This document shows, piece after piece, positions 8,066 to 17,747 of a stretch of DNA of 64,000 nucleotides. This stretch comes from Verrucomicrobiia bacterium. GTDB taxonomy: Bacteria > Patescibacteriota > Saccharimonadia > Saccharimonadales > Saccharimonadaceae. Positions within the stretch are counted from its first letter, which is position 1, and each line of letters starts with the position of its first letter. The notes under the pieces are model-generated. The model was not told the DNA's origin. It made no database searches and saw only the letters and a list, made by a program, of their open reading frames with translations. The DNA lies in contig DASPIB010000007.1 in assembly GCA_035629335.1 (NCBI GenBank), positions 1 to 64,000 of the forward strand. The letters run 5' to 3'. The position numbers and the translations under genes are program-made.

Positions 8066-8872
8066 ATGCAACCATCGTCACCATCCCAACAAAATCCAGC
8101 CGGTCCGGCCCCTACTTCTAATACCCAAAATGCAGCACCGCCAGTCAAGCGCAACCCTAATAGTACCCAAAATACCCTGCTGATTTCCGAGATTCGCGAC
8201 GGCATGGTGGTGATGAATGACGGCAGTTTTCGGGCGGTTATTGCTTGTAAATCGATTAACTTCGACCTTATGAGCTCGCGCGAGCGCGAAGGGGTCGAGT
8301 ATTCTTACCAAAGTTTCTTGAATTCATTGTACTTTCCGGTGCAGATTTTTATCCGCTCGCAGCGGGTAGATATTGGCCCGTATATCGAGCGGCTGTCGAA
8401 CATTCGGCGCTCGCAGGATAATATGCTCCTTGGGGTATTAATGGACGATTACATCGATTTTATCGCCGCGCTGTCTGAAGAAGCTAATATTATGGATAAA
8501 AGCTTCTTTGTGGTGGTGCCGTACTATCCATCGGGAGATATTAGCAGCGCCGTCAATAACAGCAAGAACCTACTATCAAACCTGTTTGTACCCCAACAGC
8601 GCACCACCGTTCGGATCGACCAAGCCACCTACGATAAAGCCCAAGACGAAATTAAAAATCGCGTGAATGCGGTATTGAGCGGGTTGTTTCAGATTGGTAT
8701 TCGCTCGGTGCAACTGAGTACTAAGGAACTTGGCGAGCTGTATTACAACGTGTATAACCCCGATACAGCCGTGCGCGAGCCAATTGGCGATTTTGAAAAC
8801 CTCACCAGCACTTTTGTCCAAAAAGGCGATGGCGAAGCACCACGGCCGCACACCTTAGGAGGGGAGTTCTAG
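8066..8872 (+). CDS. TraC-like T4SS protein paired with VirB4
   Basis: 268 residues. A disordered Pro/Gln/Asn-rich N-terminus (1-35) precedes a globular domain beginning NTLLISEIRDGMVVMNDGSF and continuing with SYQSFLNSLYFPVQIFIRSQ. In CPR and Gram-positive conjugation loci this stands just before VirB4 and resembles the N-terminal domain of TraC/VirB4-type ATPases without the motor. It has no Walker motifs. The stop is 1 base before the VirB4 ATG, indicating tight translational coupling. Confidence 0.75.
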   Translation: MQPSSPSQQNPAGPAPTSNTQNAAPPVKRNPNSTQNTLLISEIRDGMVVMNDGSFRAVIACKSINFDLMSSREREGVEYSYQSFLNSLYFPVQIFIRSQRVDIGPYIERLSNIRRSQDNMLLGVLMDDYIDFIAALSEEANIMDKSFFVVVPYYPSGDISSAVNNSKNLLSNLFVPQQRTTVRIDQATYDKAQDEIKNRVNAVLSGLFQIGIRSVQLSTKELGELYYNVYNPDTAVREPIGDFENLTSTFVQKGDGEAPRPHTLGGEF

Positions 8873-8873
8873 T

Positions 8874-10751
8874 ATGGGTTTGTTTGGCGGAAAAAAGAAA
8901 AAAGATCCGATTGATATCGCCGCGCAACAACGCGCCCGCGAGCAGCAAGAGATCGAACAGGAGTTTTTAAAGGGCATTACCACCCTTCGCGACCTAATTG
9001 CCCCAAGTAGTATTGAAATTAACACTAGTTATTTCAGGCTAGGAACGCGCTATGCCCGCACACTGTATGTTTATGCCTATCCGCGACAAATTTACACCGG
9101 CTGGTTGAGTTCGATTATTAATATCGATGAGGTGATCGATATTAGCATGTTCATTTACCCGGTCGAAAGCCAGGTGGTGTTAAATAACCTGCGCAAAAAA
9201 GTCACCCAGCTGGAAGCCAGCCTGAATATCAACGCCGAAAAAGGCCGAGTGCGCGACCCGCAGCTGGAAGCGGCCATCCAGGACGCCGAAGAACTGCGCA
9301 ACCAGCTACAGGTGGGCGCCGAGCGCTTCTTCCGCTATGGCCTGTATATTACGATGTACGCTGATAGCCTGGACGAACTGAACTTTGTGCAGCACAAGAT
9401 TGAAACTATTCTTGGCCAGCAATTAGTCTTTAGTAAAGTTGCTTCCAGCCAGCAAGAACAGGGCATGAACAGCACCTTCCCACAGATGTCCGATCAGCTG
9501 CAGATTCGCCGCAATATGAACACTGGGGCGATTTCGACCAGCTTTCCGTTCACTAGTGCCGATTTAACCCAAGAAAAAGGCATTTTGTACGGCGTGAACA
9601 TGCACAACAACGGCCTGGTGATTTTTGACCGCTTTAGCCTGGAAAACGCCAACATGGTGGTATTTGCGAAGTCGGGTGCTGGTAAGTCGTTTGCAGTGAA
9701 GCTGGAAGCGCTGCGCAGCATGATGACCGGCACCGATGTTATTATTATTGACCCGGAAAACGAGTACCAAAAGCTATCCGAAGCGGTGGGCGGTAGTTAT
9801 GTTCGCCTGAGCTTAAATTCTGAAACCCGCATCAACCCGTTTGACCTGCCGCAGGTAATCGATAGCGATGATGCCGATGACGCTTTGCGGGCAAACTTGG
9901 TGACGCTCCATGGGCTGCTGCGACTAATGCTGGGTGGCGCCCAAACCGCCGCTAATGGCACCCTGACAACTGGTTTAAGCCCGGCAGAAGAAGCCGATCT
10001 TGACCAAGCGCTAATTGACACCTACGCCCGGGCCGGCATCACCAGCGACCCGCTAACCCACCATTCACCAGCCCCGACCATCAACGACATGTACGAAACC
10101 TTGCTGCACATGGGCGGCTCTGGTCCGCAGTTGGCACAGCGGCTGCGAAAATACACCACCGGTACGTTTGCGGGGATTTTTTCGCAACCGTCAAATATTG
10201 ATATTAATAACAATATGGTGGTGTTTAACATTCGCGACCTCGAGGATGAACTCCGGCCAGTAGCGATGTACATCGTGCTGTCGCACATCTGGAACAAGAC
10301 CCGTACCGAACAACGAAAGCGTATGCTAATTGTCGATGAAGCCTGGCAGCTGATGAAATACGACGACTCAGCGAACTTCTTGTTTAGCCTGGCAAAGCGA
10401 GCCCGGAAATACCAGCTGGGTCTGACCACCATCACCCAAGACGTCGAAGACTTTATGGGCAGTAAAATGGGCCGGGCGATTGTGGCCAACTCGAGCATGC
10501 AGCTACTGTTAAAGCAATCGTCGAGCGCAGTGGATGTATTATCGGACGTATTTAAACTGACCGAAGAAGAAAAGAAACGCCTGGCAAACTTCCCGGTTGG
10601 CCAAGGGTTGTTCTTTGCCGGCCAAAACCACGTACATTTACAAATTATCGCCAGCCAAACCGAACACGGATTAGTATCGACCAGCCCGAGCCGTGGCGCT
10701 AGTACTGCGACCGACCAAAATTTTGGGGCTGATTATTTAGGGACCGTCTAA
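8874..10751 (+). CDS. virB4: VirB4-family T4SS ATPase
   Basis: 625 residues. An N-terminal domain (about 1-230) precedes the motor: Walker A AKSGAGKS near residue 265, IIDPENEYQKL after it, Walker B MLIVDEAWQLM near residue 484, then the TQDVEDF and Gln-finger region. VirB4 powers pilus biogenesis and substrate transfer in type IV secretion. AGGAGGGG precedes the ATG, which starts 1 base after the upstream stop. This is the best functional anchor for calling the locus a T4SS; no VirD4-type ATPase is seen nearby. Confidence 0.93.
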   Translation: MGLFGGKKKKDPIDIAAQQRAREQQEIEQEFLKGITTLRDLIAPSSIEINTSYFRLGTRYARTLYVYAYPRQIYTGWLSSIINIDEVIDISMFIYPVESQVVLNNLRKKVTQLEASLNINAEKGRVRDPQLEAAIQDAEELRNQLQVGAERFFRYGLYITMYADSLDELNFVQHKIETILGQQLVFSKVASSQQEQGMNSTFPQMSDQLQIRRNMNTGAISTSFPFTSADLTQEKGILYGVNMHNNGLVIFDRFSLENANMVVFAKSGAGKSFAVKLEALRSMMTGTDVIIIDPENEYQKLSEAVGGSYVRLSLNSETRINPFDLPQVIDSDDADDALRANLVTLHGLLRLMLGGAQTAANGTLTTGLSPAEEADLDQALIDTYARAGITSDPLTHHSPAPTINDMYETLLHMGGSGPQLAQRLRKYTTGTFAGIFSQPSNIDINNNMVVFNIRDLEDELRPVAMYIVLSHIWNKTRTEQRKRMLIVDEAWQLMKYDDSANFLFSLAKRARKYQLGLTTITQDVEDFMGSKMGRAIVANSSMQLLLKQSSSAVDVLSDVFKLTEEEKKRLANFPVGQGLFFAGQNHVHLQIIASQTEHGLVSTSPSRGASTATDQNFGADYLGTV

Positions 10752-10774
10752 CCTTACCGGGGATATAAGCAGGT

Positions 10775-13700
10775 ATGCCAAACGCCACACTTAACCGACC
10801 CGATGCCGAACTTGACCCAGCCGAGCGGCTGGCCCAGGACGAATTTAACCGGACGCCCGGTACTGCTGGCGGTGGCGGGACCTCCGCCCGTGACCGAGAA
10901 AATGGCGCGGCGACTGGTGCTGCCACCGTTGATAGCGCCGCAAAAAGCGAACGCACTGGCGCCGGCGCTGCCGCTAATACTATGGCAAATGCCGCCACCA
11001 ATGCCGCCTTATCGGCCGCCGGGCCGTGGGGGCGGGCTTTAGCCTTTCTTCGAAAGCACAAGAAAGGCACGGGCATCGGCGCTGTTGCCGTCATAATTAT
11101 CGCCATTTTAGTCTATCTGTTTGTCTTTTTTGCGCCAGCCGGTATTTTCTTGCACTTAAAAGAAATGGGCACCCGCTGGATGACCAAATACCAAGAAATT
11201 GGCGTCGGCCGACGGGCGAGCAAACTGATGAAGCAGATCTACTTTGGCGATAAAAACGGCTGTACCGACAACAAATGGCGCTGCCGACACAACCAAGGTG
11301 TCACCGATAAAGAGCTCGAGAAATTAAAAAACGCCGGTTTTGACGTAAAAACCGAAACTCGCGGCAGCCCCCAAAAGACTTTCGTTACCTCGATGAGTTT
11401 TGAGGATCCGTTCACCAAGAAGCAGAAAACGATTGATGGCGGTAATTTTGAAAGCTCCTTCCGCACCGACCCCGGTTTTCGATCGCGCTATGGCAAGGTT
11501 ATGACGCCGCTGTCCTTTAATTTGCGTTCAAAATCGGTGGTGTCGAAGCTGGTCGGGAAACTTGGGGTCAATCGGCGCGGGGTCACTGGCGAAGAGAAAG
11601 ACCGCGAAGGCGTGATTAAAAAAATTCGCCAGCATCTTTACTCACGAGGCAACGCCGATGCTGGCCGGGCGAATATTGATGAAAGTCAGTATAACCAAGA
11701 AGGGAAGCCGCGGCTCAATGTTGATCAGCTTGAAGGAGTTGGCGCCGAGCTGGTTTCGAGTGCCGAGGCTTTAAGCAAGGAGGCGGTCGAAAGTGGCGTT
11801 CCGCCAGGTTCATTGCCAGATCCATCTGGGCTGCTGAATGGCGATAGCGAAACCCTCACCAAGCTTGGTAATACCGTTGCCAGCGGCGTGAAGGGCGGGG
11901 CGAAAGGCGCTTTGCTCGGTGCCCTGGCCGGGGTTGATGCGTATTGTTCGCTGTATCAGGTGATCCGTACGCTCACGCTGGCCATGAAGGTTTACGCAGC
12001 GGCTCAGTTAATGCAGTATGCCTCACTATTCCTGGTAGGTGGTGACCAGCTGAAGGCTAACGCCATCACTTTGGTGGGCGCGAGCGTGTTGGCTGGCATA
12101 TTATTACGCCAAAGCACCAAGCCAGAATCGAAGGGCAAAACGGTGTCGGATTCTTTGGCCGTTACCTTAATTAACGAAGGCAAAGTACCAAATCAAGAAG
12201 CAATTCAACGCTTCACGGTCGGTGGCGGGATGCGCCAAGCGCTCGACCGGTTAGCCGGTTTCTTGAACATGGGCCAGGTATCGCCGTCGGTCTGCAAGGC
12301 AGTTGGTTCGCCTATTGGGCAGATTGGGCTGATTATGGGGGGTATTATTTCATCGATCCTTACCGGCGGCGTTGGCGGCGTGGCCTTTGGGGCGGCTGTT
12401 GGCGCTGCGAAAGGTGTCGCTATGGGCTTAGTGGCTCAGTTTGCGACGCCGTACTTAATACAAGTACTCGCCGGAACCGTCGCCCCTGACCCTGAAAAAG
12501 ACCCCGAAGGCGGTTTTGGTGCCGGTAATGCTTTGGTCGCCGGACTAGCAGGCCTCGGCGCGGAAGTCGGAAAGTCGAGCGGCATGAAGTTCCTGACTAA
12601 TGAAGAAGTAGCTGCGATTGAAGCTTCCACCAAAGACGAGCAGCGCACTATTGCGGCCGTTCGCGAGATAGAAGCTAAAGAAGCCGGTGTGCTTAATTGG
12701 GAAAACCCCATGAGCTTCACGAACCGCATGGCGATGGCCTTAACGCCGTTCTTATCGACCCTAACCCAAAACCCGAACCTTATGGCCCTGGCCGGGCAGG
12801 GGGCCGGGCTCGTGAGCAACGGATTAGGCGCAGTACCAAGCCTGCTGACCAGTTCGGCGTACGCCCAAGAAGCAGTTGACCCCTACCGCGGCGATTTGTG
12901 TCACGACGAAGCCAACAAAAAGCTCAATCTCGCAACCACTGCGGTTTGCGGTAACATCGCTGGCCCGGATGGCGAACTATTAACCGACGACCCGAAGTGG
13001 AACCCCGGCGCAGTTGATAAATGGATGATTGATAACCGCTACGTCAATGGCGATACCGGCGCCCACAACGACGAGCTAAAAGAATTTAAAGAAATCTGCA
13101 TGGATTCGGTTGATGTGCCAGTCACCGAAGACGGGTCGGGGATCGATGTTGCCGATAAAGGCTCTGGCATTTGCTTGAGCAAAGAGGTGAAATACCGGTA
13201 CTTCCGCATATTCTTAGGCTACGAAAACGATGACCAAAGCCGCAAAGACGCCGCCGAAGACAAGCTTGGCATTGGCGCCTCAAGCAGTGGCGGTGGAGGC
13301 GGCGGCACCAACATTAGCGGTGATGCCAAGTCGCTGGCACAGCAGATTTTAGAGCACAAGAATATTGAATTCAATAATATTAGTTTTGAGGGAGCGGCGG
13401 CTCGGGCTTCATTTGAAGCGACGGCGAAGGGCGAACCTGCCAAAGTGGAGCATATAGGAACGACGACTCCTATGTCCACATCGATGATGCGCGCACTATT
13501 ACAGGCTGCTCAAAGCTATAAATTTAGGATAGGCTACACCACGAATGGCGATCACGGTAGTTCTTCACGGCATTACACCGGGAGGGCAGTGGACTTAAAT
13601 GCTATAAATGGCATAGAGCTAAGTGATATCCGTAATAATAATCAGGCAGGGAATATCGCGAGAGAATTTAGTGAGCATATCGCTAAGTTCTTGCCACAAG

Positions 13701-13816
13701 GTGGCGGCATCGGCGAGAAACAGTGTATGGGTTCCATTAATCTACCTTCTGGAATAAATTATTTTGAGGATACTTGCAATCACCTTCATATTGACGTAGG
13801 AAATAACGCACCGTAA
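10775..13816 (+). CDS. Large membrane protein with C-terminal M15-like peptidase domain
   Basis: 1013 residues. A cytoplasmic Ala/Gly-rich N-terminus (1-90), a membrane helix near 100-120 (IGAVAVIIIAILVYLFVFF), an exported central part with Gly/Ala-rich hydrophobic stretches (about 400-600), and a Gly-rich linker near 835. The C-terminal end (about 900-1013) has SSRHYTGRAVDLN and NHLHIDVG, the H-x6-D and H-x-H metal-site pattern of M15/VanY-like peptidases. It may cut wall cross-links for the secretion channel. The stop overlaps the next ATG by one base (TAATG). Confidence 0.7.
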   Translation: MPNATLNRPDAELDPAERLAQDEFNRTPGTAGGGGTSARDRENGAATGAATVDSAAKSERTGAGAAANTMANAATNAALSAAGPWGRALAFLRKHKKGTGIGAVAVIIIAILVYLFVFFAPAGIFLHLKEMGTRWMTKYQEIGVGRRASKLMKQIYFGDKNGCTDNKWRCRHNQGVTDKELEKLKNAGFDVKTETRGSPQKTFVTSMSFEDPFTKKQKTIDGGNFESSFRTDPGFRSRYGKVMTPLSFNLRSKSVVSKLVGKLGVNRRGVTGEEKDREGVIKKIRQHLYSRGNADAGRANIDESQYNQEGKPRLNVDQLEGVGAELVSSAEALSKEAVESGVPPGSLPDPSGLLNGDSETLTKLGNTVASGVKGGAKGALLGALAGVDAYCSLYQVIRTLTLAMKVYAAAQLMQYASLFLVGGDQLKANAITLVGASVLAGILLRQSTKPESKGKTVSDSLAVTLINEGKVPNQEAIQRFTVGGGMRQALDRLAGFLNMGQVSPSVCKAVGSPIGQIGLIMGGIISSILTGGVGGVAFGAAVGAAKGVAMGLVAQFATPYLIQVLAGTVAPDPEKDPEGGFGAGNALVAGLAGLGAEVGKSSGMKFLTNEEVAAIEASTKDEQRTIAAVREIEAKEAGVLNWENPMSFTNRMAMALTPFLSTLTQNPNLMALAGQGAGLVSNGLGAVPSLLTSSAYAQEAVDPYRGDLCHDEANKKLNLATTAVCGNIAGPDGELLTDDPKWNPGAVDKWMIDNRYVNGDTGAHNDELKEFKEICMDSVDVPVTEDGSGIDVADKGSGICLSKEVKYRYFRIFLGYENDDQSRKDAAEDKLGIGASSSGGGGGGTNISGDAKSLAQQILEHKNIEFNNISFEGAAARASFEATAKGEPAKVEHIGTTTPMSTSMMRALLQAAQSYKFRIGYTTNGDHGSSSRHYTGRAVDLNAINGIELSDIRNNNQAGNIAREFSEHIAKFLPQGGGIGEKQCMGSINLPSGINYFEDTCNHLHIDVGNNAP

Positions 13817-15126
13817 TGAAATACTTTTATTTACGAATTAAACAGTGTCTACTTGCAGTAGCCTGCGCCGCACTGGTAGCGCCGTCGTTGCAGAGTATTG
13901 CTTTTGCACAATCTACCTCCGACTTTTACACCGAAACCAATAACGTCTGGTACGATAAATCGTCCAGCGTCTGCGGCCCAGGCAGTGGTGGCGGACCGGG
14001 TGCCGAAAGCATCGCCAACGTACCCGAACCGTGGCGTAGCTTGATCGCCAAGCATATCCCTGACTTCCCGAAAGTTGACCCGCGACTAGTGGCCGCAACC
14101 TTATGGGTAGAAAACCGCGAATGGCCACCGTACGATAAAGACTGGGGTGTGTCACACGCCGGCGCTGCTGGCCCGTGGCAGTTTATTGTACCGACTTGGC
14201 AGAGTATGATGCCTGGCTACACTCTAGCCGATCGCAACAACCCTGAAATTGCCGTTATTGCCGCCTTCAAGCACCAAGAAGGCTCGGCGGGCTTGCCGAT
14301 TCTACCCGGCTACACAGGCGATCCGCAAACGGCTTACAGCAGCTTACCCTTCTACCGCAGCATGGCACCCGATAAAGCTAGCCTGATGTACTTCATGGCC
14401 AAGTATAACGGCAGCGGCGCTCCTGATGGCCAAACACTGAACACCTTCCCGCGTAATGAAAACTCCGATTATGTCAAAATGGGCTTTTGGTTGATTGCCA
14501 GCGACTTTAAACAGGCGTACCTAGCAGAAGGTAATCGCTTTGTTGACCCTCTTAATCCTCGAAATGAAGCGGGTGGCCCAAATGGTGGTGCGAGTAATCT
14601 TTCATGTGGAGATGGTGGCAATGTTAACGCTGAAGGTTATGCATTCCCAGTAGGCGGCATTCCAAAAGAAGACATTTCGAACGGCTATCGCTGGCCATGC
14701 TCAAGCATTTGTCACCATGACGGAACGCCTGCATTCGACTTATTCCACAAAGACTCGCCGGGCGGCAATGCTGGGGCCACCGTAGGGAAGCCAGTTATCG
14801 CAATTTATAAAGGGAAAATTGAGAATTTATCCGTATATCGTGGCCATCAAGGTTGTTACATTTTCCAGCTTATTGGCGAGGATAACGCACAGTACTGGTA
14901 TATTCACGTACAAAATGTGACCATAAAAGAAGGTGACACTGTTCAAGCTGGCCAAAAAATAGCAGAAATTGGCGAGCCGCGGTGTACTGATAAGGGCGAT
15001 GGCTCACTTCCTCATCTTCATATAGATCAAAGTCCAGACGGCCGAGAGTCAACTCGAGATAAGCGCTTAGTACCATTGATTGATAAGCTGTACGAAGAAT
15101 TAAAGTCGAACGAGGTGAGGGTATAA
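13816..15126 (+). CDS. Lytic transglycosylase-M23 peptidase fusion
   Basis: 436 residues. Signal peptide (1-31, ending AFAQ). Residues about 75-170 form a lytic transglycosylase-like domain, with the likely catalytic Glu in ATLWVENREW and AGAAGPWQFIVPTWQ after it. Residues about 275-415 form an M23/LytM-like endopeptidase, with H-x-G-T-P-A-F-D and PHLHIDQS as metal ligands. It would cleave both glycan strands and cross-links so the apparatus can cross peptidoglycan, like VirB1/PrgK-type proteins. Translationally coupled to its neighbours on both sides (TAATG overlaps). Confidence 0.85.
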   Translation: MKYFYLRIKQCLLAVACAALVAPSLQSIAFAQSTSDFYTETNNVWYDKSSSVCGPGSGGGPGAESIANVPEPWRSLIAKHIPDFPKVDPRLVAATLWVENREWPPYDKDWGVSHAGAAGPWQFIVPTWQSMMPGYTLADRNNPEIAVIAAFKHQEGSAGLPILPGYTGDPQTAYSSLPFYRSMAPDKASLMYFMAKYNGSGAPDGQTLNTFPRNENSDYVKMGFWLIASDFKQAYLAEGNRFVDPLNPRNEAGGPNGGASNLSCGDGGNVNAEGYAFPVGGIPKEDISNGYRWPCSSICHHDGTPAFDLFHKDSPGGNAGATVGKPVIAIYKGKIENLSVYRGHQGCYIFQLIGEDNAQYWYIHVQNVTIKEGDTVQAGQKIAEIGEPRCTDKGDGSLPHLHIDQSPDGRESTRDKRLVPLIDKLYEELKSNEVRV

Positions 15127-16700
15127 TGCAAGTTGATAATAATGGCAAAGTTACGATTGCTGGAAAATCGGTGCAGTTTTGGATTGTTGCCGGAATTTTA
15201 GTGGTTTTTGTGCTGACTATATTATCGTTAATTGTCCAGTACGCGCTGGTGCGCATTACCTTGCAACCCGAGACAGGCATTACAGCCAGTAAGCTCACCA
15301 CTAAAGCCCTTGAAACAAGCGGCGAAGAAAAAGCTATTACAACACTATTCGGTTACAGCTTAGTGCCACGTGGCGCCGCACAGCTCGTCACTACTGGTGA
15401 AGACACCGAAACAGTCACCCCAATTAAAAGCTTGCCTCTTTTCGGCGCGACAGATATCGTGGTGAAGCCTAAGAAACAACGGTCCGTAGAAAAAATTGGC
15501 GCCGAAGGCTCAGGCTGTGAGATTGTGAATAATTATGGTGTTTTTAGCTATAATTGCACCAACCTGCAACGAGTCCTTAAATTTAACCGGCCAAACAATG
15601 GGCCATGGCGGGTGAGTATAGTCGACGACAGCCCCGTGCAACAGTTCAATTTCGTGCGTTACCGCGACGGTAATCTGACTTTTAGTGACGAATCAGGCAA
15701 TTTTAGTTTAGAATACCGCGAACCTGGCGCACCACTGGCTACTGTCGCTCACCTGCCAATAAATGCACCCGACGACGCTGAGCGTGACCTACTACTTATT
15801 ACTAATAAAACCAGCAAAGATCACCCTGGCTTTGCTATCTTAAACCGCCAAAGAGGGGAGTTATTTTATTATGGCGACCTTAAGAATGGCACCAATACAG
15901 TTCAGTTGCAGCGCAAAATAAAGATTAATCCAAGCTTTGATGTATCACTCTGTTCTATGAACACCAGTCAAATAGCTTGTTACTTTGGCCCGACCTCACA
16001 CCCACCAGACAGCCACGAAGCAACAGAGCATAAAGAAAAAGCAATTTTGCCTACCCTTGAAGTATTCGACACCGCTGGCCAGCACAAAAACCCAAGCTAT
16101 AGCCTACCTATAGATGGCCTCGCCGGGGTCGACAATCTTTTCATGATCAAAGACGGTACGTTGTTCGCGGTGAGCGATGAAAAACTTTACCGCTTGGAGC
16201 GCGATGGCGACCGCGTCAAAGCAACATTAGTAAGCCCCGATATCACTAGCGTCGATAACGGCGAAAGCCTAGTATACGTCCGCGGCGACAAACTCTACCG
16301 CTACGACACCGGCACCCACGAAACCCGGCTGGTATTTGCCAGCAAAAACTTGCGCCTCGGTAATGTTCAGGCTATGGGGCCGCAAGTCCTCTTTAACACC
16401 TATGTCCGAAACGGCTCGGGCGACACCACCCACACCTACATGATTGAAGAAACAGCCCGGCCAGCTACCCGCCTAGAAGACAAGCTGCCCTACGCCGATC
16501 GATCGCTGCCAATCCGACTAATGGACTACAGCGATAGCCATATTTACGTCCGCCTGGCAGTCAGCGTGATTTCTGATCACCGCACCGGACGCATGATCGC
16601 TGAACCAAGCGAAGTACAGCGAGCGGAATATGTCGTCACCCAGCGGCTACGCAACGACGGATTACTCAAACACAATCCACGACTTATTTTCGACTACTAA
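15126..16700 (+). CDS. Membrane-anchored exported protein, T4SS-associated
   Basis: 524 residues, family not recognised. A short cytoplasmic N-terminus is followed by one helix (about 18-42, VQFWIVAGILVVFVLTILSL). The rest is a large exported beta-rich region with repeated YRxD and LYRxD segments (for example GDKLYRYDTGTH) suggesting a beta-propeller. One Cys pair (GCEIV, YNCTN) sits near residue 130. It is the last gene of the plus-strand run, starts by TAATG overlap with the wall hydrolase and converges with recF by 4 bases. It could be a periplasmic or surface component of the apparatus. Confidence 0.55.
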   Translation: MQVDNNGKVTIAGKSVQFWIVAGILVVFVLTILSLIVQYALVRITLQPETGITASKLTTKALETSGEEKAITTLFGYSLVPRGAAQLVTTGEDTETVTPIKSLPLFGATDIVVKPKKQRSVEKIGAEGSGCEIVNNYGVFSYNCTNLQRVLKFNRPNNGPWRVSIVDDSPVQQFNFVRYRDGNLTFSDESGNFSLEYREPGAPLATVAHLPINAPDDAERDLLLITNKTSKDHPGFAILNRQRGELFYYGDLKNGTNTVQLQRKIKINPSFDVSLCSMNTSQIACYFGPTSHPPDSHEATEHKEKAILPTLEVFDTAGQHKNPSYSLPIDGLAGVDNLFMIKDGTLFAVSDEKLYRLERDGDRVKATLVSPDITSVDNGESLVYVRGDKLYRYDTGTHETRLVFASKNLRLGNVQAMGPQVLFNTYVRNGSGDTTHTYMIEETARPATRLEDKLPYADRSLPIRLMDYSDSHIYVRLAVSVISDHRTGRMIAEPSEVQRAEYVVTQRLRNDGLLKHNPRLIFDY

Positions 16701-17746
16701 AGCGGCAAGGTGATATGCCGGACTTCCGGCCCGAATTCCTGGCTAATGTCGGCGTCGGTGGTGGTGATAACCGTTTGGATATCTCGCCCAACCGACACCA
16801 GGGCTTTTCGGCGGATGCTATCGAGTTCGCTAAAAACATCATCGAGCAGCAGCAGCGGTTTTTTGCCAAGTAATTCTTTTACCAAAGCGATTTCAATCAA
16901 CTTCAACGCCAGTACAATACTACGCGTCTCGCCGCGTGAGGCGACGGCTGTGGCCGGTGAGCCGTTAAACTGGAACAGGATATCATCTCGGTGCGGGCCG
17001 ACGCTAGTGAAGCCGTATAAACGGTCGCGCTCGGCATGGGCGTGCAGACGATCAAGCAAATACTGCTGTGGATGGCTCTGCGGGCTTTGAGAGTAGCTAA
17101 TAGTAATGGTGTCGTTATTTTGAGCGATTGAGCGGTAGACCTCAGTTAACCGAGCCTCCAGCCGCGCAATATGCTGGTGCCGCGCCGTGACAATTGCCGC
17201 GCCCAGTTCGGCCAGCAACATATTCCAGACAAACAGTTCATCGTCACGTATAGTTTCGGCCTTTAGCAAATTGTTGCGCTGTTTGAGCGCTCGCTCGTAT
17301 TTATTGAGCTGGGTACCGTAGTGCGGTTCGAGCTGGGCGATCGATAGGTTAATAAAGTCACGGCGGCGGGCTGGTGAACCGGTCAGTAGCCGCAGATCAT
17401 TGGGCTCAAATAATACCAGCGGTAACCTTTGGCTGGCCGCCAAGCGCTGTTTTTTATGGCCTTCAATTTCTACCTGTTTTCGGCTCGTGTCTTTGCGGGC
17501 GTCAAAAGCGATTTTCCGATCACCCTCAGTAGTGATTGCCGCCAGTCGCCACCACTGGGCACCAAATTGCAATAGTTCGCTGTCGCTAGCGCGAAACGAG
17601 CTGCCGCGAGAGAGCACGTACAGCGCCTCAAGGATATTGGTTTTGCCGCTGCCGTTTGGGCCACTAATTATTGTTACAGCAGGGGAAAAATCGACCGCGG
17701 CATCAGTATACGACCGAAAATACGAGAGCTGCAGCCGGCGAAACAT
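16697..17746 (-). CDS. recF: DNA replication and repair protein RecF
   Basis: 349 residues. Begins MFRRLQLSYFRSYTD, has Walker A SGPNGSGKTNILEALY, and ends with the SMC-like signature (SRGETRSIVLALKLIE) and Walker B LLLLDDVFSELD. RecF loads RecA at single-strand gaps with RecO and RecR. Single base separates it from dnaN, so dnaN-recF form an operon, as in many bacteria. Its 3' end overlaps the convergent T4SS gene by 4 bases. Confidence 0.95.
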   Translation of the reverse strand: MFRRLQLSYFRSYTDAAVDFSPAVTIISGPNGSGKTNILEALYVLSRGSSFRASDSELLQFGAQWWRLAAITTEGDRKIAFDARKDTSRKQVEIEGHKKQRLAASQRLPLVLFEPNDLRLLTGSPARRRDFINLSIAQLEPHYGTQLNKYERALKQRNNLLKAETIRDDELFVWNMLLAELGAAIVTARHQHIARLEARLTEVYRSIAQNNDTITISYSQSPQSHPQQYLLDRLHAHAERDRLYGFTSVGPHRDDILFQFNGSPATAVASRGETRSIVLALKLIEIALVKELLGKKPLLLLDDVFSELDSIRRKALVSVGRDIQTVITTTDADISQEFGPEVRHITLPL

Positions 17747-17747
17747 C

